Shown: piece after piece, positions 13,526-19,516 of the stretch | Layout: each line of letters starts with the position of its first letter | How positions within the stretch are numbered: position 1 is the first letter of the stretch | Program-made: the position numbers and the translations under genes | Source: a virus | Direction: 5' to 3' (one strand) | Length of the DNA: 24,963 nt | Virus record (IMG/VR): IMGVR_UViG_3300008267_000608 | Location: 1-24,963 of that record | The notes under the pieces: generated by a model | The model's database searches: none | What the model was told of the DNA's origin: nothing | Seen by the model: only the letters and a program-made list of their open reading frames with translations

Positions 13526-13954
13526 ATGAAAGAACTATTAAAGAAAACATTTGACACTAATGTATTGGCAGTTGTGGGAGTTGTGTTAGGACTCATCTTA
13601 ACTTTTGAATTTATTGTATTTCCAGGTTTAACGACATCTGACACAATCTTAAACATCCTTTCATTATTGATTGGTATCTTCTCACTTTTATTTGTATTCC
13701 ATTTTATACAATGGAAAAAGTTATTTGGTTTTTTATCTCAAGAAGAAATAACACCGGGTGAAACGGAGTACGACTATATTCCAAAGAAAGAGATTATTAA
13801 AAAGAAAAGAAATACCAAACAATTCCCTGAAGTTAAAAGTGATGAACCATTTGTAAAGACTAGAACAAAACCAAAAACCGAAAAGGTATTGGGTGAGTTT
13901 CAAATTAACAATAAAGAGAAAGTTAGAAAATCAGTAACTAAAAATAAAAAGTAA
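13526..13954 (+). CDS. two-pass membrane protein with basic tail, 142 aa
   Basis: The open frame begins at 13463 inside the preceding gene. ATG 13526, 10 bases after that gene's stop in an A-rich context, is preferred and gives MKELLKK followed by two membrane helices: NVLAVVGVVLGLILTFEFIV (about 11-30) and ILNILSLLIGIFSLLFVFHF (about 41-60). The remaining 80 residues are hydrophilic and lysine-rich, ending SVTKNKK, and probably lie in the cytoplasm. Function unknown. One base separates it from the next gene. Confidence 0.75.
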   Translation: MKELLKKTFDTNVLAVVGVVLGLILTFEFIVFPGLTTSDTILNILSLLIGIFSLLFVFHFIQWKKLFGFLSQEEITPGETEYDYIPKKEIIKKKRNTKQFPEVKSDEPFVKTRTKPKTEKVLGEFQINNKEKVRKSVTKNKK

Positions 13955-13955
13955 T

Positions 13956-14222
13956 ATGGCAAGATTTAGAAAGAAACCCGTAGTAATAGATGCGGTACAG
14001 TACGATGGTAATTTTAGATGTTTAGATTGCTTCTCAATTAATGAAGTGTCACATTTTATTGTTTCAAAAGATTCGGAAGGTAATCAATGTATTAAGATAC
14101 CAACCTTAGAAGGTGAGATGATTGCATCAATTGGTGATTACATCATTAGAGGAGTACAAGGTGAGTACTATCCATGTAAACCAGATATTTTTGAAATGAC
14201 ATATGAAATAGTAGAAAATTAA
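13956..14222 (+). CDS. conserved phage protein with RFRKKPVVIDAVQ start, 88 aa
   Basis: The N-terminal RFRKKPVVIDAVQYDG and the C-terminal IPTLEGEMIAS, GDYIIRGVQGEYYPCKPDIF and EMTYE blocks match a small protein found in very many phages of unrelated hosts. Its length is the usual one. It has no membrane segment or catalytic motif and its role is unknown. Presence of this family supports phage origin of the window. It sits between a membrane protein and the SPFH protein with gaps of 1 and 7 bases. Confidence 0.9.
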   Translation: MARFRKKPVVIDAVQYDGNFRCLDCFSINEVSHFIVSKDSEGNQCIKIPTLEGEMIASIGDYIIRGVQGEYYPCKPDIFEMTYEIVEN

Positions 14223-14229
14223 AAACAAT

Positions 14230-15174
14230 ATGGAAAAATTTAATAGATACAATCTACGATGGGATGACCATGGTAATAAAAGGTCTGAAGAAGAGTTAGA
14301 CCAAATGGAATTAGAATTTAATAATAAACAAAAAGAAAGACAAACAAAAATTATGAAAAGTATTTTAATCGGAGTGGCAGGATTTTTTACATTAACATTT
14401 TTATTCTTCTCTTGCGAGAGAATTGATGCAGGACATGTAGGTGTTAAAGTTAATCAGTATGGTGATAACAAAGGTGTGGATGATGTGGTTGCGGTTACGG
14501 GTATGGTATTCTATAACCCACTTACAACCGCCGTTTATGAGTTCCCAACGTTCATTCAACATAAAGAATATAAAGGTGAGAATTCATTCGTAGTAAACAG
14601 TAAAGATGGATCTGAATTTAGTGTGTCACCTATCATGAACTACTCAGTTCAAAGAGATAAAGTACCTGCTATTTTTAGTAAGTATCGTAGACCATTGGAA
14701 GATATCGAGGAAGGGTTCTTAAAGACTGCAGTGTACGATGCGTTCAGATTGGCAACTAACAAATACACCGCAGACGAGTTGATTTCAAATAGAGCAGTGT
14801 TTGAGGTGGAGGTTCGTAGATTGTTAGATGGACAACTATTAAAAGAGGGGTTCATTATTAATCAGTTCACATCTAATTTGATTTATCCTGAAACATTCAA
14901 GAAATCAATCGAGGCTAAGAACAATGCGGTTCAAGCGGCGTTGAGAGCTGAGAATGAGGTTAAGACCGCCGAGGCACAGGCCAAAATTAAAGTTGCAACA
15001 GCGGAAGGTAACGCCCAAGCTATGTTAACATCAGCAAAGGCTGAGGCCGAATCAAATAGAATGAAACAAGTAACATTGACCCCATTATTATTACAATTGG
15101 AATACATCAATAAATGGGATGGTAAGTTACCTGTTTATGGTGAGGTACCTAAGTTATTCAAAGGAATTAACTAG
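14230..15174 (+). CDS. SPFH/band-7 (prohibitin-like) membrane protein
   Basis: SPFH proteins form large ring assemblies on membranes and often regulate proteases or organise membrane domains. Here a hydrophobic segment (about 43-60) ends in FFSCE, followed by RIDAGHVGVKVNQYG, the usual start of the band-7 domain, then a coiled, alanine/glutamate-rich region (about 230-275, KTAEAQAKIKVATAEGNAQA) and LTPLLLQLEYINKWDGKLP near the end. ATG 14353 would make a lipoprotein-like precursor with Cys21 after the signal; ATG 14230 adds a 41-residue charged N-terminus. The family occurs in Bacteroidota and their phages. A terminator follows directly. Confidence 0.88.
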   Translation: MEKFNRYNLRWDDHGNKRSEEELDQMELEFNNKQKERQTKIMKSILIGVAGFFTLTFLFFSCERIDAGHVGVKVNQYGDNKGVDDVVAVTGMVFYNPLTTAVYEFPTFIQHKEYKGENSFVVNSKDGSEFSVSPIMNYSVQRDKVPAIFSKYRRPLEDIEEGFLKTAVYDAFRLATNKYTADELISNRAVFEVEVRRLLDGQLLKEGFIINQFTSNLIYPETFKKSIEAKNNAVQAALRAENEVKTAEAQAKIKVATAEGNAQAMLTSAKAEAESNRMKQVTLTPLLLQLEYINKWDGKLPVYGEVPKLFKGIN

Positions 15175-15182
15175 TAGTTTAT

Positions 15183-15217
15183 AAACCCCGATATTGTTAT
15201 CTTTATCGGGGTTTTTT
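15183..15217 (+). terminator. Rho-independent terminator after the SPFH gene
   Basis: AAACCCCGATA (15183-15193) pairs with TATCGGGGTTT (15204-15214) over 11 bp around a 10-base loop, running into six T residues (15212-15217). The stem starts eight bases after the SPFH stop codon. Confidence 0.9.
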
Positions 15218-15230
15218 GTGCCCTTTGTTA

Positions 15231-15237
15231 TATTTAT
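15231..15237 (+). promoter_or_regulatory. putative late-type motif TATTTAT upstream of the basic 32-aa gene
   Basis: GTTATATTTATTCATATG places TATTTAT four bases before ATG 15242. It lies just downstream of a terminator, where a new promoter would be expected. Confidence 0.42.
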
Positions 15238-15241
15238 TCAT

Positions 15242-15340
15242 ATGACAAAAACAGAACAAAAAAAGAAAAATAGAATCAAAATGGGTAAAGCCACCCGTAA
15301 GATGAACCAAAAGAAGGGTATTCACAAGAAAAAATCCTAA
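15242..15340 (+). CDS. tiny highly basic protein, 32 aa
   Basis: Of 32 residues, 12 are Lys and 2 are Arg, against one Glu (MTKTEQKKKNRIKMG, then KATRKMNQKKGIHKKKS). It has an isolated setting: a terminator 25 bases upstream, a TATTTAT motif just before the start, and a second such motif just after the stop. A role binding DNA or RNA, for instance as a packaged condensing peptide, is inference from charge and context only. The frame is short enough that chance cannot be ruled out. Confidence 0.55.
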   Translation: MTKTEQKKKNRIKMGKATRKMNQKKGIHKKKS

Positions 15341-15347
15341 TAACGAG

Positions 15348-15355
15348 TATTTATA
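15348..15355 (+). promoter_or_regulatory. putative late-type motif TATTTATA upstream of the 68-aa gene
   Basis: CGAGTATTTATATATAAAGG precedes ATG 15368, with 12 bases between motif and start. This start also has a Shine-Dalgarno-like AAAGGAAA (15359-15366), unusual in this window. Confidence 0.45.
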
Positions 15356-15367
15356 TATAAAGGAAAC

Positions 15368-15574
15368 ATGTCAAAAATAGTTAAATTAAAACAGTCAGAT
15401 ATAGAAAAAATCGTTACAAATATTGTTAACGAACAAATGAATGAGGATTCAATTGACACCGAAACCACCGAAGGTGTTGAGGGAGATGGTGTTGTTTTAG
15501 GTGTTGCCAAAGGGGAAGATGGTAGATTTTACGTGATGAACGCAAAAACCGGTGAAATATTAGGTGTAAAATAA
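15368..15574 (+). CDS. small putative virion protein with leader peptide, 68 aa
   Basis: The first 23 residues include KIVKLKQSDIEKIVTNIVNE, an amphipathic helix of the type K-L-x-x-S-D-L/I-x-x-I-V-x-x-V/I-I/V-x-E that recurs at the start of many proteins in environmental phages and is probably removed by the prohead protease. The following part is acidic (NEDSIDTETTEG), and the last 30 residues may form a small beta domain (GVVLGVAKGEDGRFYVMNA). It is bracketed by a late-type motif and a terminator, forming a single-gene unit. The specific function is unknown. Confidence 0.75.
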   Translation: MSKIVKLKQSDIEKIVTNIVNEQMNEDSIDTETTEGVEGDGVVLGVAKGEDGRFYVMNAKTGEILGVK

Positions 15575-15598
15575 TAAGATTAAATATATTTGTAATTG

Positions 15599-15622
15599 AC
15601 CCCACAAATTGTGGGGTTTTTT
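15599..15622 (+). terminator. Rho-independent terminator after the 68-aa gene
   Basis: ACCCCAC (15599-15605) pairs with GTGGGGT (15611-15617) around a 5-base AAATT loop, running into six T residues (15617-15622). Confidence 0.88.
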
Positions 15623-15633
15623 ATTTGTATTTT

Positions 15634-15665
15634 TTTGGATATTTGAATTAATTTGTTTATCTTTG
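15634..15665 (+). promoter_or_regulatory. Bacteroidota housekeeping-type promoter for the ferredoxin gene
   Basis: TTTG (15634-15637), a 20-base spacer and TATCTTTG (15658-15665) match the consensus exactly. The box ends four bases before ATG 15670, so the start of transcription should fall at or next to the start codon. The promoter follows a terminator by 11 bases. Confidence 0.85.
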
Positions 15666-15669
15666 ATAT

Positions 15670-15984
15670 ATGAGTTATATTATAGGTTCCAAATGTATAT
15701 CTACCTGTGACACCGCCTGTGTTAAGGTATGTCCAGTCGATTGTATCAATGGACCAATCAGTCGTGAAGGTATGGGTAGAGAGGTTGATTCACTAAGTAA
15801 GGATGAACTGATTGGTAAACAACTTTATATAAACCCTGACATCTGTATTGATTGTGGTGCTTGTGTTCCCGAATGTCCCGTTGATGCCATATTCAAGGAT
15901 GAAGAGGAGGCAATTCATTTTGGTGAATTGGAATCGGTTAAAAAGAATTACGAATTTTACGGATTAACATACAAACAACGATGA
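15670..15984 (+). CDS. ferredoxin with two Fe-S cluster motifs (7Fe/8Fe type)
   Basis: The 104-aa protein has nine cysteines. The second motif is canonical: Cys59, Cys62, Cys65 and Cys69 followed by Pro (CxxCxxCxxxCP). The first region holds Cys9, Cys13, Cys17, Cys21-Pro and Cys25, the arrangement of bacterial FdxA-type ferredoxins with one 3Fe-4S or 4Fe-4S cluster. It would carry low-potential electrons in the cytoplasm. The start is fixed because the next Met would remove the first cluster. A phage ferredoxin could feed reductases or host electron-transfer enzymes, but no partner is evident nearby. The IscA-like protein at 3727 could help load it. It overlaps the next gene by 4 bases. Confidence 0.92.
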   Translation: MSYIIGSKCISTCDTACVKVCPVDCINGPISREGMGREVDSLSKDELIGKQLYINPDICIDCGACVPECPVDAIFKDEEEAIHFGELESVKKNYEFYGLTYKQR

Positions 15985-16448
15985 GTGAATATAAATTATA
16001 TTGCGACATGGACGGGGTCCTAGTTGATTTCGATAAAGGTTACAAAAAACTAACAGGTGATGATCTTGATGGTGAACACAGGACAGACACCAATTTTTGG
16101 GACCCAATTAATAAAGCGGGTTACGACTTTTGGATAAATCTTGAGTGGATGAACGATGGAAAAAGATTATGGAAATATATTGAAAAACATAAACCCGAAT
16201 TGTTGTCAGCACCTTCTAGAGAAGAGGTATCAAGAGTTGCTAAACATGATTGGGTTTACAAAGAACTACCGGGAGTTCATTTGATACTAAGAAGTGCAAA
16301 ACATAAGAAAGATTTTGCGGGACCTAAGAATATTTTGATTGACGATAGATTGGATAATATTCAAGGTTGGAGAGATGCTGGAGGTATCGGTATTCATCAC
16401 ATTAGTGCAAAACATACCATTGACCAATTAAAAGTTTTAGGATTATAA
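15981..16448 (+). CDS. HAD-family 5'(3')-deoxyribonucleotidase-like protein (NT5C type)
   Basis: The 155-aa product begins with CDMDGVLVDFDKGY, giving nucleophile Asp9 and acid Asp11, and later LLSAPSR (74-80, motif II Ser) and ILIDDRLDNIQGW (118-130, the distal acidic pair). The D-M-D-G-V-L-V/A-D-F motif and the I-D-D-R/x-x-x-N-i-x-x-W block fit the NT5C family, which dephosphorylates deoxynucleoside monophosphates. In a phage it may adjust nucleotide pools. It is coupled by a 4-base overlap to the ferredoxin gene and shares its promoter. Confidence 0.88.
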   Translation: MSEYKLYCDMDGVLVDFDKGYKKLTGDDLDGEHRTDTNFWDPINKAGYDFWINLEWMNDGKRLWKYIEKHKPELLSAPSREEVSRVAKHDWVYKELPGVHLILRSAKHKKDFAGPKNILIDDRLDNIQGWRDAGGIGIHHISAKHTIDQLKVLGL

Positions 16449-16458
16449 AACATATAAT

Positions 16459-16701
16459 ATGTTATTCAAATATACAGTTAATTTAGAGGTGGAGGTTGAA
16501 TTTGAGGCACCGTTGTTAGGTGCGGACAATACTAAACACAAAAGAAAATATGTGGGTTCAATTGCAAAGAAGACACTTCAAGAAATGGTAAGTCTTAACA
16601 GCACCTCGTTGATTGTGGATAGAAAAATTGAAGAGGATAATTTCAACGGAACCATTAAAGGTCGAGTACACTTAGGTAAATCAGATAAAAACAAATACTA
16701 A
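16459..16701 (+). CDS. hypothetical protein, 80 aa
   Basis: This small soluble protein probably consists of beta strands (LFKYTVNLEVEVEFEAPLLG at 2-21 and TIKGRVHLGKSDK near the end) with a helix between (GSIAKKTLQEMVSLN). I do not recognise a family. It lies 10 bases after the nucleotidase gene and shares one base with the next start (TAATG), so it belongs to the ferredoxin-promoter operon. Confidence 0.75.
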   Translation: MLFKYTVNLEVEVEFEAPLLGADNTKHKRKYVGSIAKKTLQEMVSLNSTSLIVDRKIEEDNFNGTIKGRVHLGKSDKNKY

Positions 16702-16991
16702 TGACTTCACAAGAGTTTAACGAGAAATATAAACCATACATACCCGAAGGTTGGTATGGTTTAGGTTTTAATATTCCCGAAGTAACCGATTACTTGGATA
16801 AAGAAATGGAAGATTTAATTTTAATACCGGGTTTTGAGTTACACCAAGTTAAATTGAAATTTAACATGGCAAGATTTTATTTTGAAACCAATTGGAAAGA
16901 TAAAGGTTTAGAAGCGGTGATAGGGAATAGAATTGAAAGTAAAATAAATGAATTAGTTAAAGAACACGACGAAAAAAAGAGCTCAATATGA
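16701..16991 (+). CDS. conserved phage-type hypothetical protein, 96 aa
   Basis: It contains GWYGLGFNIPEVTDYLDKEM (17-36) followed by IPGFELHQVKLKFNMARFYF (42-61). This G-W-x-G-L, then P-x-x-x-x-Y/F-L-D, then I-P-G-F-x-x-x-Q-x-K-x-K-F-x-x-x-R-F-Y arrangement is one I associate with small proteins in many phages. No enzyme motif. It overlaps the exonuclease gene by 4 bases. Confidence 0.8.
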   Translation: MTSQEFNEKYKPYIPEGWYGLGFNIPEVTDYLDKEMEDLILIPGFELHQVKLKFNMARFYFETNWKDKGLEAVIGNRIESKINELVKEHDEKKSSI

Positions 16992-17644
16992 AGTACGTAT
17001 CAATAGACATCGAGACATCAGGTCTTGACCACGAGAAACACAAAGTATTATCTATCGGAGCCATCATTGAGGATACCGAAAAGAAATTACCATACGAAGA
17101 ATGTCCTAAGTTTAATGCCGTTATTCTTCAAAATGAAATCACAGGTTCACCAAGAGCACTTACAATGAACAAAGGTTTAATTGCAATGATTGGTGAATAT
17201 TTGGAGGGTGGTGATGAGGTTAGATTTAATATGGATACCATTCTTAATTATAGTTTCTATAAAGAAGAAGAAGTAATCAAAGAGTTTTATAAATTTCTTT
17301 GGTGTAACGGTTTCTCAGACTTAGATTCGCCATCTACTCACGTGAACGGAAAATTAATACCCATCATCGACGGGAAAACTAAACCAATTACATTGAATGT
17401 TGCTGGTAAAAACTTTGGGACTTTCGATAAATTATTCTTACAAGAACTTCCTTGGTGGCAAAAGTTAATTCGTACTCGACAGAGAGTATTGGACCCAGCC
17501 ATCTTATTGGTTGATTGGATAGGTGACAAATCATTACCAAACCTAACACAGTGTAAAGAACGTGCAGGTATTCGTGGTATTGTTACACATGATGCACTTG
17601 AAGATGCTTGGGATGTCATTGAGGTGATGAGAAAATTTTATTAA
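16988..17644 (+). CDS. DEDDh 3'-5' exonuclease (DnaQ/RNase T superfamily)
   Basis: This 218-aa protein carries the DEDDh catalytic set: SIDIETSGLD (Asp7, Glu9), GKNFGTFDKLFL (Asp147 after NVAGKNFG), and HDALEDAW (His201, Asp206). These residues bind two metals and remove nucleotides from 3' ends. A large insertion (about 45-130) separates motifs I and II, longer than in oligoribonuclease. It could trim DNA or RNA, proofread, or recycle host nucleic acid; the position near the nucleotidase gene fits nucleotide salvage. Start ATG 16988 overlaps the preceding gene (ATGA). Confidence 0.9.
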   Translation: MKYVSIDIETSGLDHEKHKVLSIGAIIEDTEKKLPYEECPKFNAVILQNEITGSPRALTMNKGLIAMIGEYLEGGDEVRFNMDTILNYSFYKEEEVIKEFYKFLWCNGFSDLDSPSTHVNGKLIPIIDGKTKPITLNVAGKNFGTFDKLFLQELPWWQKLIRTRQRVLDPAILLVDWIGDKSLPNLTQCKERAGIRGIVTHDALEDAWDVIEVMRKFY

Positions 17645-17645
17645 T

Positions 17646-17822
17646 ATGGAAGAAAGAATATTCCCTAAATGGATGTCAAAAATATTGGCATTAATGTCAG
17701 CATTTATGTTGGGGGCATATGTAACACAGGAGTTTAAATTTGAACAACCCGTTGAGATGTATAGATATATCTTAACATTTTTATTCGGGTTGATGTTTTA
17801 TTTAGACGGCGAAAGAAAGTAA
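17646..17822 (+). CDS. small two-pass membrane protein, 58 aa
   Basis: ATG 17646 directly follows the exonuclease stop and opens a 58-aa frame explaining the gap to 17824. Two hydrophobic segments (about 11-25, MSKILALMSAFMLGAYV, and 40-53, YRYILTFLFGLMFYL) flank a charged loop, and the C-terminus is DGERK. Topology is probably a hairpin with both ends in the cytoplasm. A phage holin would have this size and shape, but the setting gives no support, so only a membrane protein is claimed. Confidence 0.65.
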   Translation: MEERIFPKWMSKILALMSAFMLGAYVTQEFKFEQPVEMYRYILTFLFGLMFYLDGERK

Positions 17823-17823
17823 T

Positions 17824-18108
17824 ATGAAAAAGTTAATTATATTTTTAATGTTATTGGGAGTGATAACATTAGAGGCAAAACCAAAGTATCGTATTGAAAC
17901 TTGGGTTTTGAATGGACAAACACAATATTTGGCACAAAGAAAAGTTTGGGCCATGACAAATTATTTCCCGTTACCTTTTAAGGTTTGGGTATCCGGTTCA
18001 TATCCATTTCAATATAAATCACAAGCGGAAGATGTTATTAGAAATTGGGAACAGAACGAAATTGATAGAAAAGAATATAAAAAATCTAAATTTATCTACA
18101 TAAATTAA
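17824..18108 (+). CDS. exported hypothetical protein with signal peptide, 94 aa
   Basis: The N-terminus, MKKLIIFLMLLGVITLEA, is a classic signal peptide with a likely cut after Ala18. The mature part (about 76 aa) is rich in Trp, Tyr and Phe (WVLNGQTQYLAQRKVWAMTN and PLPFKVWVSGSYPFQYKS) and would be periplasmic. Family not recognised. Exported small proteins of phages sometimes act on the cell envelope or exclude other phages, which is speculation here. It starts one base after the preceding stop. Confidence 0.8.
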   Translation: MKKLIIFLMLLGVITLEAKPKYRIETWVLNGQTQYLAQRKVWAMTNYFPLPFKVWVSGSYPFQYKSQAEDVIRNWEQNEIDRKEYKKSKFIYIN

Positions 18109-18119
18109 AAACTAAAAAC

Positions 18120-19202
18120 ATGTCTAAAATTAAAGACCTGAAACTAAACCCAGACAACAACCTAAATATTATCTCAATTTTAGAATTGTTTAGTCCCGAA
18201 GGAAAATCTAAGTATACCGATACCTTACTTAGACTGATGAAGAGCACACCTAACATTAAGGATCACGTCAAAGAAATTAAACAGTACATAACAAGTAACT
18301 TTAATTTCATTAGTGAAGATTCATTGTCTCAATTTTCGGACATCCAATTACTTTTGGTGTATCGTTTTTTAGACTCTTTCTTTAATGTTCAGGATTTACA
18401 AACATTTAGAAAATTCTGTGAATATAACGAAAGAGGTTTAGTGTCTCAGAATGATTTGACAAAATATAAATCATTTGAGGAAATCATGTCATCCGTTAGT
18501 CTTGCCGATATGAAAGTCGACATGAAAGAAATGGAAAGTCAGATTATTAAAATACATGAGGATGATGAGTGGTTATTGATTAGACCATTAACTTATGTGT
18601 CATCAAAGAAATATGGTTCTAATACTAAATGGTGTACAACTCAAGAAACTAATCCTGAATATTTTACTAAGTACTCATCTAAAGGTGTTTTGATTTATTG
18701 TATTAATAAAGTAACCGGATATAAAGTTGCTTCGTTTTATTCATTAGATAAAAATGACCCTGAATTTTCATATTGGAATCAAAAAGATACCCGTATCGAC
18801 TCAACAGATTCTGAATTAACATTGGAATTAATTGGACTGATTCGCGATTATGTTAAGGACCCTAAAGTTAAAACAAATCGTTATATGTTGGATGACGATA
18901 TGAGAACTAAAGAGGACATGTTACTAAAATCTAACACATACAGAAGTAGTTCGTTATCAATGGAACAACCTGATGAACCAACACCAGTTGAACGACCATT
19001 AAGTATGAGAATCACAGATGCAATCCGTAGGGAGAACTATGAGCCGGAAGTTGAAAGTGAAAGTGAAGAACCACAAGTTGAGATGGAGGTTTCAGAAATG
19101 ACAGAAATCCCCGAGTCTATTATTGATAGAATGATGTTGGTTAATAATAACCCGGAAGAGAGAACAATTAATATACCAAGACGAGGTACCCAAAGAAGAT
19201 AA
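18120..19202 (+). CDS. TKWCT-motif phage protein, 360 aa
   Basis: The central part has WLLIRPLTYVSSKKYGSNTK (151-170), WCT (171-173), then TKYSSKGVLIYCINKVTGYK. This order (W-x-x-x-x-P-x-x, K-Y-G-x-x-T-K/R-W-C-T, F-x-x-Y, L-Y-x-I-x-N-K) is a pattern shared by many phage proteins of unknown function. The N-terminal 130 residues are helical. The C-terminal 90 are acidic and low-complexity (EPEVESESEEPQVEMEVSEM), ending in a basic RRGTQRR. The Cys-centred beta region loosely resembles the PcfJ-like end of the protein at 29-1177. Structural or regulatory role unknown. Confidence 0.8.
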   Translation: MSKIKDLKLNPDNNLNIISILELFSPEGKSKYTDTLLRLMKSTPNIKDHVKEIKQYITSNFNFISEDSLSQFSDIQLLLVYRFLDSFFNVQDLQTFRKFCEYNERGLVSQNDLTKYKSFEEIMSSVSLADMKVDMKEMESQIIKIHEDDEWLLIRPLTYVSSKKYGSNTKWCTTQETNPEYFTKYSSKGVLIYCINKVTGYKVASFYSLDKNDPEFSYWNQKDTRIDSTDSELTLELIGLIRDYVKDPKVKTNRYMLDDDMRTKEDMLLKSNTYRSSSLSMEQPDEPTPVERPLSMRITDAIRRENYEPEVESESEEPQVEMEVSEMTEIPESIIDRMMLVNNNPEERTINIPRRGTQRR

Positions 19203-19217
19203 AACAATTTGATTAGA

Positions 19218-19224
19218 TATTTAT
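19218..19224 (+). promoter_or_regulatory. putative late-type motif TATTTAT upstream of the 77-aa gene
   Basis: GATATTTATTAATATG places TATTTAT four bases before ATG 19229, in the 26-base gap after the TKWCT-protein stop. Layout matches the copy at 8223 closely. Confidence 0.45.
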
Positions 19225-19228
19225 TAAT

Positions 19229-19462
19229 ATGAAAGTAATAGTATCAGAATCACAACTTAACAGAATCCTATTGGAATACTACGATGCAGATAAACTGTAC
19301 GATAGAGATTCGGTCGTTAATAGACTTAAGAAAGGACCAAAATACATGAGAGAATATATTAAAAATTTACCTCATATTAAATGTGCCGATTCTGAAGGTA
19401 ACGAAAGAATTTGTACAAAAGTACCTGAAGTTGTGTACCAATTTTTATTTGGAAATTTCTAA
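19229..19462 (+). CDS. small putative virion protein with leader peptide, 77 aa
   Basis: The start, MKVIVSESQLNRILLEYYDA, has the S-E-S-Q-L-x-R-I/L-L-x-E form of phage leader peptides, with LLE as a candidate prohead-protease site. The remainder is charged and includes CADSEGNERIC (about 51-61), two cysteines that could bind metal or form a disulfide, and it ends in an aromatic VYQFLFGNF. No family known. Position after a TATTTAT motif supports late expression. Confidence 0.75.
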   Translation: MKVIVSESQLNRILLEYYDADKLYDRDSVVNRLKKGPKYMREYIKNLPHIKCADSEGNERICTKVPEVVYQFLFGNF

Positions 19463-19465
19463 ATA

Positions 19466-19485
19466 TTTTTGGAATATTCCAAAAA
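19466..19485. promoter_or_regulatory. perfect 20-bp palindrome, putative operator
   Basis: Five T, GGAATATTCC and five A form a 20-base sequence identical to its reverse complement. It covers the -33 element of the promoter at 19468-19499, the place where a dimeric repressor would block RNA polymerase. Confidence 0.65.
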
Positions 19486-19499
19486 CATCCCTATATTTG
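19468..19499 (+). promoter_or_regulatory. Bacteroidota housekeeping-type promoter for the DnaA-like gene
   Basis: TTTG (19468-19471), a 20-base spacer and TATATTTG (19492-19499) match the consensus exactly. The box ends 17 bases before ATG 19517. The -33 element lies inside a perfect palindrome. Confidence 0.85.
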
Positions 19500-19516
19500 T
19501 ACTCTAAAACAATTAC

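Noticed and set aside
15585-15592. TATATTTG, a perfect -7 box
   Set aside because: The bases 20 upstream are TAGG, not TTTG, and it lies immediately before a terminator with no gene between.
17338-17619. 93-codon frame on the - strand
   Set aside because: Mirror of the exonuclease gene, which has all catalytic motifs; all other - strand frames in the window are likewise shadows of + strand genes.
17646-17822. Holin function for the 58-aa two-helix protein
   Set aside because: Size and topology fit, but it is far from the lysin gene and such small proteins are common here.
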